From Gemmatimonadota bacterium (GTDB lineage Bacteria; Gemmatimonadota; Gemmatimonadetes; Gemmatimonadales; GWC2-71-9), in contig JANYLJ010000034.1 of the NCBI GenBank assembly GCA_025357945.1, positions 50,742 through 114,741 of the forward strand: 64,000 nucleotides of DNA, given 5' to 3'. Below, piece after piece: positions 27,209-36,112 of the stretch (the first letter of the stretch is position 1; each line of letters opens with the position of its first letter). A program made the position numbers and the translations under genes. Under the pieces are notes generated by a model. It did no database searches, was not told the origin of the DNA, and saw only the letters and a program-made list of their open reading frames with translations.

Positions 27209-29199
27209 CTCAGCCCGCCGTAAATCGATCGTGGCTGGCCCGGCGACACGAACCCTCCAGCGCGCACTTCGGGATACGTCGTGTCGAACAGGTTGCGGAC
27301 GCCCAGGCGGAGTGTGGTCCGCCCGCCGACCAGCAACCGGCCAGACAGATGGACGAGTGCGTAGCCAGGAAGTTCGGTGCCCAGCTCGGCGAACGGGGTG
27401 TACGGCCCGACGACATTGCTCGACACGCGGACGGACCACGGGGCAGAGGTCTTTCCCAGTACGATCGCTGCGGCGCCGACATACTTCGCCGTGTTGGCAA
27501 CGCGGGTGTTGGCGAGGTTGTCGCCAGCCGCGGTCACCTGATCGCGGTACCGCGCGCCAGTGAACGTCCAACTCGCGCTCAGCCGGGCAAACTCGCCGAA
27601 CGGGGCATTGAGCGAGAATTCGACACCCCGCCGGCGACTCCGACCGCCGTTGGTGGCGGTGAGACGCACCGGATCGAATGTCTGCTCGTTGCTGACGTCG
27701 GTCTGGAACAGGGCGGCGCTGCCGGTGACCCGATCCAGGTCAACATGAACGCCGGTCTCGTAAGCCCATTCGGTGATGAACGGGAGGGTCGGGTCTGCGA
27801 TCACGCCATTCGTGCTGCGAAAGCCACGCGAGACGTTGGCGTAGACATCGCCGAGCCGTGGCAGGTGCACCAGCGCACCGAACTTGGGCGAGAACACATC
27901 GTGGCTCGCCGACGTTGCCACCTCGCCCACCGGCGTCGACCGGGTGTCTACCGCGTCGTAGCGACCGCCCAAGGTGAAGCGCAGGTGATGGCCGACGTCG
28001 GCGGTGGATTGGAGGAAGAACGCCCCCGAGAGCTGGCGCGCACTGATCACCGCGTCCGAGGAATCCGGCGTCCGTTTGGTCGTGAACCAACGGCTGAAGT
28101 TTGAATTGTCCAGACGCCCCTCCGTGCCAACGGTGACTTCGACGCGGTCGGTCACCCAGGTGAGGGCGCTCGTCAGGCCCCCGCCATTCCGCTTGTCGAT
28201 TTCCTGGGTCTGGCGCCCCGACCCTTCACCAGCGCCCGGTTCCGGCGGTACGGTCAAGTAGAAGTTCCAGTTCCCCTGCGTCGCCCAGGTCGTCGTTCGC
28301 CAGGCGACGTTGGAGTTGAGTACCATGCGCAACGATGCGCGCTCGAGCGCGTGACGCTTGAACCCGCCGTCGGTCGCGTCGGACACGTTGTCGAACCGGT
28401 GGGCGTCGAACTGACTGGCGGTCAGGAACCCGGGCGAATCCCACCCGGCGGCGTATAGCTGGGTGCCGACGTCTAGCGTCGCCGCCGACGACAGCTGCTC
28501 GACCAAGCGGCCGTAGAACTGGCCGAGATGCTGGCCGCTGTTGGGGCGCCAACCACCGTCGCGCATGCCACGAATTCCCAGCACGAGCCCGGTGTTCCGC
28601 CGATCGAGACCGGTAAAGAACGTGCCATCGGCTCGGCCATTCGCACCGCCATCGACCGCGAATTCCTCCCCGCTCATCCGCTCACGCGTCACGACGTTGA
28701 CCACGCCCGCCATGGCGAAATTGCCGTACACCGCACTGGTCGGTCCCTTGAGTACTTCCAGGCTCGACACTGCCTGCGGCATCAACAGGCTCCAGTCGTT
28801 GTAGCCCTCGGCGTGTCCATTCACCGTTTCGTTGATCGGCACACCATCAATCCAGAGTGCCAGGTCGGTGGAATGATCCGACGAAAACCCGCGGATCGAG
28901 GCATCGGATGCAAAGCCCGGCCCCTGCCCTTGCTCATGCACTTCGATGCCGGCAACCTGACGCAGCAGGTCCCAGGGGTTCGTCGCCGGCGTCGCGGCGA
29001 TCACGGCGGGTGTCACTCGAATGCTGCTCACCGGCGCCTGACGGGGCGTGGCGCCCGCGGTGATCGTGATCGGCTGCAGGTGCGCCGGCGCGTGCGTCAA
29101 CGTATCGCGAGACGCGCGAGATGTATCGGGGGGTGTTTGCTGGGCCGACAACGCGGCTGGCGCAACGACGAGCGCCAGCAGTAATAGACGAAAAGACAA
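27196..29199 (-). CDS. TonB-dependent receptor
   Basis: Signal peptide; plug IRGFSSDHSTDLALWIDGVPINETVNGHAEGYNDWSLLMPQAVSSLEVLKGPTSAVYGNFAMAGVVNVVTR; likely TTG start preceded by GGAGGG. Confidence 0.87.
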   Translation of the reverse strand: MSFRLLLLALVVAPAALSAQQTPPDTSRASRDTLTHAPAHLQPITITAGATPRQAPVSSIRVTPAVIAATPATNPWDLLRQVAGIEVHEQGQGPGFASDASIRGFSSDHSTDLALWIDGVPINETVNGHAEGYNDWSLLMPQAVSSLEVLKGPTSAVYGNFAMAGVVNVVTRERMSGEEFAVDGGANGRADGTFFTGLDRRNTGLVLGIRGMRDGGWRPNSGQHLGQFYGRLVEQLSSAATLDVGTQLYAAGWDSPGFLTASQFDAHRFDNVSDATDGGFKRHALERASLRMVLNSNVAWRTTTWATQGNWNFYLTVPPEPGAGEGSGRQTQEIDKRNGGGLTSALTWVTDRVEVTVGTEGRLDNSNFSRWFTTKRTPDSSDAVISARQLSGAFFLQSTADVGHHLRFTLGGRYDAVDTRSTPVGEVATSASHDVFSPKFGALVHLPRLGDVYANVSRGFRSTNGVIADPTLPFITEWAYETGVHVDLDRVTGSAALFQTDVSNEQTFDPVRLTATNGGRSRRRGVEFSLNAPFGEFARLSASWTFTGARYRDQVTAAGDNLANTRVANTAKYVGAAAIVLGKTSAPWSVRVSSNVVGPYTPFAELGTELPGYALVHLSGRLLVGGRTTLRLGVRNLFDTTYPEVRAGGFVSPGQPRSIYGGLSYVM

Positions 29200-29266
29200 T
29201 CTTCCCTCCGTGAGCGGTGGTCCGGTACGATGGACGAATTGGCATTCCGGCGACGCCGGAACGAGC

Positions 29267-29647
29267 TCAAGCGGTGGGGAGGGGCGGTGCCAACGAGAAC
29301 GGTAGAACGTGGAGTAGGCGTGGAATGGGGGTGCTGCGAGCCGGCACGCCGGTAACGACGGAATCGCGGGCGACGGGTGTCGTGACCGTTGCACCACCGG
29401 CGGGCAACGGGATCGCGGTCGCACATCCTGTAGCGCAGAAATCACAGCAGGCGCCACCGTGCTGGTGCTGCTGCGTGTGATGGGAGGGCGTCGTTGCCTG
29501 ATCATGCGACGACATCGGGTGCGCACACTCCGTTACCGCGTGCGTCATCGCCTGGGCGTGCGCCACCTGCGCGATCGGTGCGAACAGCACCGTCAGGGTC
29601 GCAAAGGCGGCGATACAACGACGAAGAGGCGGCGGCAGGCGGAGCAT
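29267..29647 (-). CDS. Small secreted Cys/His-rich protein (DUF2946-like, putative metal-related)
   Basis: Signal peptide FATLTVLFAPIAQVAHAQA; SHHTQQHQHGGACCDFCATGCATAI. Confidence 0.5.
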   Translation of the reverse strand: MLRLPPPLRRCIAAFATLTVLFAPIAQVAHAQAMTHAVTECAHPMSSHDQATTPSHHTQQHQHGGACCDFCATGCATAIPLPAGGATVTTPVARDSVVTGVPARSTPIPRLLHVLPFSLAPPLPTA

Positions 29648-29711
29648 CAGCCGACAAAGCTGCGCCGAACCGCTACCGTTATCAAGGCGGGTCGTAATCC
29701 GCGGTAACGGG

Positions 29712-30794
29712 CTACCCCTCAATCAGGGCCCCGAGCGCGGCGAGCTTCCCGCCCTGCCGCTCGCACACGATGCGCACAAGCGCCAGGATCGGCACGGCGA
29801 GGAACGCGCCGAGCACGCCCCAGATCAGCCACCAGACCATGACACTCACGAGGATGGCGGGCGGGCTCAGTTTGAGGTAGCGCCCGTACGTGACCGGGCT
29901 CACCACGCTGTTCTGGACGGTGGTCACTCCCATGTAGATGAGCGGCGCAAGCAGCACGTGGCCCGCCCCACCTGGCGTGGCGAGCCCGACGAGCGTCAAC
30001 AGGATGACCATGGTGGCGCTCCCCAGGTAGGGAAAGAACTCCGCCACGAACGCCATCGCGCCCCACACCAGCGGCGCGCGCATGCCGATAAGCGCCATCG
30101 CGACGGCGATCGCAACGCCCTGCGCCAGGTTGATCAGCGAGAGTAGCGACAGATAGCGGGACACGACGGACTGCAATTCGTCGGTGACCTCGACGATCGA
30201 CCGCGCCAGCGGGGACGCGGTCGCGCGCTTCATCATCCGTTGACGCACCTGGTCGCCGGACGCGAGGAAAAAGAGCACGAGCAGCAGCGTCGCGAGGAAG
30301 CCGCTCACCATCCCGGCGGCCCGACCGAAGACCTGGCCGATGACCGGCACGGCGCTGGAGAGGCCGCTCGACACGGGCGCCACCGGCGAGGCCTGATTAC
30401 GGGCCGTCGCGGCTTTCCGCGCGATGGCGCTCGAGTCCGCAGCGTCGGACGGTTTTTCCATCTCCGTGGCCGCCGACGAGATCATCACGCCGAGTCGGTC
30501 GAGCGGACGCGGAAGGGTGCGGAGCTTGGCGCCGGCGGACACGACGACGTCGGGCAGCGTCTTCACAAAGCCAGTCAGGGCTGGTGTGAGTTGGTAGCCA
30601 ACCAGCCAGAGGAGAGCCAAACCGGAGAGGACCACGACGCCGGCACCCGCGGGCGTCGGGATCTTCCATCGTTCCAGGCGGTGCACCACGGGTCGGAGCA
30701 CGGTAGTGAGCACGAAGGCGATCGCGATCGGGAGGAAGATGTCCGCGCCGACGTAGAGCAACGCGATGGCAGCGGTGAGGTTGGCGAATATCAT
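29712..30794 (-). CDS. AI-2E family transporter / PerM-like permease
   Basis: ALLYVGADIFLPIAIAFVLTTVLRPVVHRLER...FFPYLGSATMVILLTLVGL...VVSPVTYGRYLKLSPPAILVSVMVWWLIWGVLGAFLAVPILALVRIVCE. Confidence 0.88.
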   Translation of the reverse strand: MIFANLTAAIALLYVGADIFLPIAIAFVLTTVLRPVVHRLERWKIPTPAGAGVVVLSGLALLWLVGYQLTPALTGFVKTLPDVVVSAGAKLRTLPRPLDRLGVMISSAATEMEKPSDAADSSAIARKAATARNQASPVAPVSSGLSSAVPVIGQVFGRAAGMVSGFLATLLLVLFFLASGDQVRQRMMKRATASPLARSIVEVTDELQSVVSRYLSLLSLINLAQGVAIAVAMALIGMRAPLVWGAMAFVAEFFPYLGSATMVILLTLVGLATPGGAGHVLLAPLIYMGVTTVQNSVVSPVTYGRYLKLSPPAILVSVMVWWLIWGVLGAFLAVPILALVRIVCERQGGKLAALGALIEG

Positions 30795-30841
30795 CGGTGT
30801 CCGTCCGGATCAGGGATGAACTGCGAACTCCTCACCGAAGG

Positions 30842-32323
30842 TCAGCCCGCGGTGTCACAATTCGACGGCAGTGGTTCGCCCAGCCAGTGGAGCACGTGCG
30901 CGAACACGTCAACGCTCCGATGGGGACCCGGTGGAAGCGGCATGTTGCTCCATAACGGAATCAGCATGTGCGCCCGGTGAAGCGACCCGTGCCCGCTACG
31001 GTGTTCGGGAACCTCGAATGCATCCCGAAAATCCCAGCCCTCGCGGGCGATCACCACCAGATCGCCGGTGCGTTCCGACCGAAACTGATCCCAGAGCTGC
31101 ACGGCGGCGTCGGGCCAGTCGCTGTCGTGCGTCCGCCGGAGCCACTCCGCAGCGTTCCCGACGACGGTTCCGCCGAGCCCGAGCGGATCGGACGTCAGCG
31201 GCTGATAGGCGAGCGTCGCCCCCGTCAAGGAGAGGCGCGCCTCGCCATCGCGATCGACCACGACCAGCGCACCTTGGCCGTCCGCCGCCACGACGAAGGC
31301 AACGGCGTCCTCCCGCACGAGCGCCGCAACGAGGTCCTCATCGGTGCCGAACGCGCCGGGCGAGCGCAGCGTCGGCAACGGCCAGCGCTCGAGCCGGGCC
31401 TCGTCCGGCCGGGCGTACAACATCGCCGAGCCATTCCCCGCCACCATCACGGCAACCGCCGGGTTGCGCGTCCACAGCGTGGGATGCGCGAGTGGGCGAA
31501 CGTCACGGGCGCGAAACCAGTCCGCGAGATCGAGGTGCGTGTGCACCGGCGACGCGCCGTGATCACTCACCAGCAGGATCAACGTCGACTCGGCCTCGCC
31601 GCGCGCGGTGAGTCGCGCGCGCAGTTGCCCGATCGTCGCATCGACGCGGGCGAGCGCGCGCAACACCCGCGGCGCCGACGGATGCTTCTGGTGCGTGTAG
31701 CCATCGACCGCGGGAAATTGGGCGAAGATGAAGCGCCAGGGTTGGTCAATCGATTCGACCAGCCGGCGACTCACCAGGTCGTCACCGGGCTGGTGCCATT
31801 GCAGGTAGTGGCCCATCGCGCCCCAGAACCTGCGGGCGCGCTGGGTGGGGTCGCGCACGGCGCTCAGCCCGCGCGTGATGGGCGTGAACAGGGCAAGACT
31901 CTCGGGAATCAACTCGAACAGCGTTCGGGCCCCCGGCGCGATGTCGGTATCGATGTGGCCAGCCTGCCAACCGCAGTAACTGCGCAGGTGATTCCGCTCG
32001 CGCCACCACTTGCCGCCATAGCGCTTCCGATCGAGCCACCGAATCGAGGGCACGTTGCAGCGGCCAGGAAGGCAGCCGGTGAGAAACGGCAGGTACGCCA
32101 CACCGGTCGTGCTCGGAAACGCGGTGGTGGCACGGCCCACAGCGCCACCGGAGGTCATCGCCGCGAGATGCGGCAGGCGTCCGGCCGCGAGTTCCGCTTC
32201 AGCGACGTCCGGCCGAAGACCATCAACCAGAAGCAGGATCGCTCGTTTCAGGCGGCCGAACCTGCCGCGTTCATCCGCTCGGCCTGCGACCCGGTCAGGG
32301 CATCTTCTCGGCGGTGTGCTCAT
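30842..32323 (-). CDS. Alkaline phosphatase family protein (type I phosphodiesterase/nucleotide pyrophosphatase)
   Basis: AILLLVDGLRPDVAEAELAAGRLPHLAAM...TTAFPSTTGVAYLPFLTGCLPGRC...LVSDHGASPVHTHLDL. Confidence 0.8.
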   Translation of the reverse strand: MSTPPRRCPDRVAGRADERGRFGRLKRAILLLVDGLRPDVAEAELAAGRLPHLAAMTSGGAVGRATTAFPSTTGVAYLPFLTGCLPGRCNVPSIRWLDRKRYGGKWWRERNHLRSYCGWQAGHIDTDIAPGARTLFELIPESLALFTPITRGLSAVRDPTQRARRFWGAMGHYLQWHQPGDDLVSRRLVESIDQPWRFIFAQFPAVDGYTHQKHPSAPRVLRALARVDATIGQLRARLTARGEAESTLILLVSDHGASPVHTHLDLADWFRARDVRPLAHPTLWTRNPAVAVMVAGNGSAMLYARPDEARLERWPLPTLRSPGAFGTDEDLVAALVREDAVAFVVAADGQGALVVVDRDGEARLSLTGATLAYQPLTSDPLGLGGTVVGNAAEWLRRTHDSDWPDAAVQLWDQFRSERTGDLVVIAREGWDFRDAFEVPEHRSGHGSLHRAHMLIPLWSNMPLPPGPHRSVDVFAHVLHWLGEPLPSNCDTAG

Positions 32324-33350
32324 GCGCCCGCATCGACCCGCCTTGCAGGTCGCGGATGTAGCCCGGGTCATTCTTGTTGACCGCCGGCCACTTGCGGATG
32401 TGATCGGGCGCGAAGATGCCGCCCATGACGCCCATCGCTGCCATGACCGCTGCGCCATTGGGATTGTCGTAGACGGCCACCAGGCGGTACTGCCTGCCGG
32501 GTACCAGCCGTGGGCCGCGGCCCCAGATGCCGAACAGCTGGTGGCCAACGCCGGTCACCGTCCCATCGGGGCGACGCTGCGCGCGAACTCGCGCGAGCAC
32601 CTTGCCGCTCGACACGTCCTCGAGCCGGAGTTCCTTGCCAAAATCGTGGAGGTGGCCGCCGACCCCAATGAGCCGGCCACTGACCGGAACGGTGAACTCG
32701 GTCGAACGCTCACCGCCACCCTTGGGGAGGTTGAACGCGTCGCCCAAGCCGGGATGAAGGTTGACGTCGACCTTGAACGGCAACACCAGGAGCGGACGCG
32801 GCGTCATGTTGGCCGGTGAGTAATGCATGCGCAACTGGAGCGTGACGCCGTCGATGTCGGTGTCCGTCTCGTTGTTCCACATGATATACAATCCCATGTG
32901 GGTACCGTTGTCCATCGGAATGCCGACGGACTTCGGCACCTTGGCGCCCGCGGTTTCCTCGCCGATGCCCAGGACACGCTCGGCGAGGTTGTAGAGCAGC
33001 TGACGCCGGTCAAAGTTGACCAACTCGAGATGATGCATGGTGTTCTGCGGCAGCACCTTGCCGGTTGAATCGAACAACGTCAGGGTGAAGCCGCGCATGT
33101 AGCTCGACACCGGCCACACGAAGTTCGTCTTGATATCGACGATGCCGGACGCTTCGTTGCCCATCATTCCCGGCATCGACATCGACACGTCCATGGGAGC
33201 GATACGACACGGCCCCACGGTCACCGTGATGTCGTGGCGCTTGGCATCGACATTCACCGTCATCGGGGCATCAGCGCCCTTGCATAGCGGCGCCGCGATG
33301 GCGGGCGTGGCGAACAGGATCGTGGCGGCCGCGGCCGTCCACCAGGTCAC
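32295..33350 (-). CDS. Hypothetical secreted protein, possibly copper type II monooxygenase-like fold
   Basis: Signal VTWWTAAAATILFATPAIA; VSMSMPGMMGNEASG; GTHMGLYIMWNNETDTDIDGVTLQLRMHYS; GVGGHLHDFGKELRLED. Confidence 0.45.
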   Translation of the reverse strand: MTWWTAAAATILFATPAIAAPLCKGADAPMTVNVDAKRHDITVTVGPCRIAPMDVSMSMPGMMGNEASGIVDIKTNFVWPVSSYMRGFTLTLFDSTGKVLPQNTMHHLELVNFDRRQLLYNLAERVLGIGEETAGAKVPKSVGIPMDNGTHMGLYIMWNNETDTDIDGVTLQLRMHYSPANMTPRPLLVLPFKVDVNLHPGLGDAFNLPKGGGERSTEFTVPVSGRLIGVGGHLHDFGKELRLEDVSSGKVLARVRAQRRPDGTVTGVGHQLFGIWGRGPRLVPGRQYRLVAVYDNPNGAAVMAAMGVMGGIFAPDHIRKWPAVNKNDPGYIRDLQGGSMRAHEHTAEKMP

Positions 33351-33358
33351 TCGGCACC

Positions 33359-35893
33359 TCACCCGCACTCGCTGAACCCGCACACGTGGCACTTCGCGCA
33401 CCCCTCGGCGTACTCGAGTTGCGACCCGCAATCGGGGCACGCCCCGGCGAATGTCTCGTTCATCCCGCCCATGATCAGCTGTTCACCCTCGTTGGTCACC
33501 ATCATCGGTGGTGCGATTGCATCGGCCGGCATGGGCGGCGCCTGCGCCAGCAGTTCCTGTTGCACGCCCTGCTTGTCCGCGGCGTACTTCTCGAGTGCGA
33601 TCCCCACGGCGTCGGGCACCGACATCACCTTGTTCGGGCCCAACCCGATGGCGCGATCCGACGAGATGCCGCGCAACTGGCGGTGAATCGCCTTGAGCGG
33701 GATACCCGAACGAAGGGCCAGCGAGATCAGCCGCCCGATCGCCTCCACGTCGGCCATCAATGCGCCACCAGCCTTGCCGAGGGACATGAAGACTTCGAAC
33801 GGCTGTCCCTTGTCGTCTTCGGTGATGGTAACGTAGAGGTCGCCGAGCGGCGTCGAGATGCGGCGCGTCGCACCCCGCAGGAGCTCGGGCCGCGAACGCT
33901 TCTGGCGGCGCTGCAGGTTCTCGCTCTCCACCTCGTGCAACGCCCGCTTCAGCTGCTCGATCTCGACATCCTTTTCCGCCAGCTGGGACACCAGATCCGC
34001 TGCCGCTTCGCGGGATCCGGCCGCCGGCTCGGCGCCGTCAGCCCCGGGCATGACCAGGTCGGCGCGCGCGGCCGACTTGCCACTCGCGGTCGCCTGATCG
34101 TGCACCTTCCGGGCGGTGGGGCCGGTCGAGAGCACCTGCATGTCACGCGAGCCATCGCGATACACGGTGACACCCTTGCAGCCGAGATCGTACGCGAGCC
34201 GGTAGATCTGCTCGACGTAGTCCTCAGTGGCGTCGTTGGCGAAGTTGCAGGTCTTGGAGATCGCGGAGTCGTTGTACTCCTGGAACGCCGCCTGCATGCG
34301 GATGTGCCACTCCGGTGCGATCTGGTTCGCGGTCACGAACGCGCGCTGCCACGGTACCGGGACCTCGTCGAAGTTGATGTGGCCGTGCTCGACGATCCGG
34401 CGGATCAGGTCGTCGCTGTACCACCCTTCCCGCTTGGCGATCGCCACGAAATCGTCGTTCACGTCCGGCATCAACACGCCGGCCTGGTTGCGCATGAACG
34501 CCACGGCGAAGAGTGGCTCGATCCCCGATGAGCAGCTGGCGATGATGGAAATGGTGCCGGTGGGCGCCACCGTGGTGACGTTGCAGTTGCGGAGCTTCCG
34601 CATCGGCCGGATGCGGTTCCCGTCGGCGTCGCGCGCACACGAGGCGTCGGGGCCCCAGATGCTCTTCTCCCACTCCGGGAACACACCGCGCAGGATGGCG
34701 AGCCGCTCGGACTCGTTCTTGGCTTCTTCGTCCACGAACTGCTGGAGCTCGCGGCCAAGGTTCACCGCTTCCTCCGAGTCGTACGGCACGCCGACGCGGA
34801 TGAAGAGGTCGGCGAGGCCCATGACGCCGAGCCCGATGCGCCGGATTCGCTGCGCGAGCGAGGTGATCTCGGGCAGCGGATAGTTGTTCGCGTCGATCAC
34901 GTTCTCGAGGAAATGCGTACTCAGCTGCACCGCCCGGCGCAGGTGCTCCCAATCGATGTCGCCTTCGCTGGAAACCATGGCACCGAGATTGATCGAGCCG
35001 AGGTTGCAGACATCGTAGGGCAAAAGCGGCTGCTCACCACAAGGGTTAGTCGCCTCGTACGCACCCAGGTGCGGCACCGGGTTGTAATGATTGGCGCGAT
35101 CGATGAAGAAGACACCGGGCTCACCGGTCTTCCAGGCGCCGTGCACGATCTTCCGCCAGATCACCGAGGCCAGCATGGTGCCGGTGACGCGGTGCGTGCG
35201 CGGGTCGACCAGGTCGTACTCACCGTCGGCGGCGAGTGCGGCCATGAAGGCATCGGTGATGGCGACCGAGATATTGAAGTTGGTGATCTTGGTGGTGTCG
35301 CTCTTGCAGTCGATAAAATCGAGGATGTCGGGGTGGTCGACCCGCAGGATCCCCATGTTCGCGCCCCGGCGGGTGCCACCCTGCTTGACCACATCGGTGG
35401 ACGAGTCGTACAACGACATGAACGAGACCGGGCCCGACGCCACGCCCATCGTCGAGCGGACGATGTCGTTGCGGGCGCGCAGGCGGGAAAAGGAGAACCC
35501 GGTGCCGCCGCCCGACTGGTGCACCAGCGCCATCGCCCGCAGCGTGTCGTAGATGCCGCTCTCGCCGTTGGAGAGGGTATCGTCGACCGGCAGGACGAAG
35601 CACGCCGACAACTGACCCAGCGGCCGCCCGGCGTTCATCAACGTGGGCGAGTTGGGCATGAACACCCGCTTCGCCATCATGTCGTAGAAGGCCCGCGCCA
35701 GCTCGGTCACCGCCGCCTTCGAGGCACCGTACTTCGCGTCCGGTGCGGCGACGGTCGTCGCCACGCGCCAGAAGAGATCTGCCGGCTTTTCGGCCGGTTG
35801 CCCCGACTCATCCTTGATCAGGTACCGCTTCTCAAGAACGGTGACCGCATTCGGCGACAGGTCGACTGCGCCTCGCGTCGGAGACGTGCTCAT
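33359..35893 (-). CDS. nrdJ: Adenosylcobalamin-dependent (class II) ribonucleotide reductase
   Basis: MPNSPTLMNAGRPLGQLSACFVLPVDD; NPCGEQPLLPYDVCNLGSINL; APTGTISIIASCSSGIEPLFA; C-terminal CPDCGSQLEYAEGCAKCHVCGFSECG. Confidence 0.93.
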   Translation of the reverse strand: MSTSPTRGAVDLSPNAVTVLEKRYLIKDESGQPAEKPADLFWRVATTVAAPDAKYGASKAAVTELARAFYDMMAKRVFMPNSPTLMNAGRPLGQLSACFVLPVDDTLSNGESGIYDTLRAMALVHQSGGGTGFSFSRLRARNDIVRSTMGVASGPVSFMSLYDSSTDVVKQGGTRRGANMGILRVDHPDILDFIDCKSDTTKITNFNISVAITDAFMAALAADGEYDLVDPRTHRVTGTMLASVIWRKIVHGAWKTGEPGVFFIDRANHYNPVPHLGAYEATNPCGEQPLLPYDVCNLGSINLGAMVSSEGDIDWEHLRRAVQLSTHFLENVIDANNYPLPEITSLAQRIRRIGLGVMGLADLFIRVGVPYDSEEAVNLGRELQQFVDEEAKNESERLAILRGVFPEWEKSIWGPDASCARDADGNRIRPMRKLRNCNVTTVAPTGTISIIASCSSGIEPLFAVAFMRNQAGVLMPDVNDDFVAIAKREGWYSDDLIRRIVEHGHINFDEVPVPWQRAFVTANQIAPEWHIRMQAAFQEYNDSAISKTCNFANDATEDYVEQIYRLAYDLGCKGVTVYRDGSRDMQVLSTGPTARKVHDQATASGKSAARADLVMPGADGAEPAAGSREAAADLVSQLAEKDVEIEQLKRALHEVESENLQRRQKRSRPELLRGATRRISTPLGDLYVTITEDDKGQPFEVFMSLGKAGGALMADVEAIGRLISLALRSGIPLKAIHRQLRGISSDRAIGLGPNKVMSVPDAVGIALEKYAADKQGVQQELLAQAPPMPADAIAPPMMVTNEGEQLIMGGMNETFAGACPDCGSQLEYAEGCAKCHVCGFSECG

Positions 35894-36045
35894 GATGCCT
35901 CGCACTCAATTGCCCAGTATGAATAGCAGGATGGGGTAACGGAGGTCCAAGCTAGGAAAAAAGAAGCGCCACGGCAATGCGACGAAATTGCCAGCAGCCA
36001 TCGGGATCGCGAGAATCAACATCACAAATCCATCACAACTGTAAG

Positions 36046-36054
36046 TTATCCACA
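36046..36054. promoter_or_regulatory. Perfect DnaA box TTATCCACA upstream of nrdJ
   Basis: ttatccaca read directly, about 155 bp upstream of the nrdJ start. Confidence 0.6.
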
Positions 36055-36112
36055 AGCGGGGTCGCTGAACCACGAGGAGCGGCCGATACGGTACGCCGGG
36101 CACGTGAACCCA

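Noticed and set aside
35894-36112. Cobalamin riboswitch upstream of nrdJ
   Set aside because: No recognisable B12 box or expected conserved core in the 220-bp gap.
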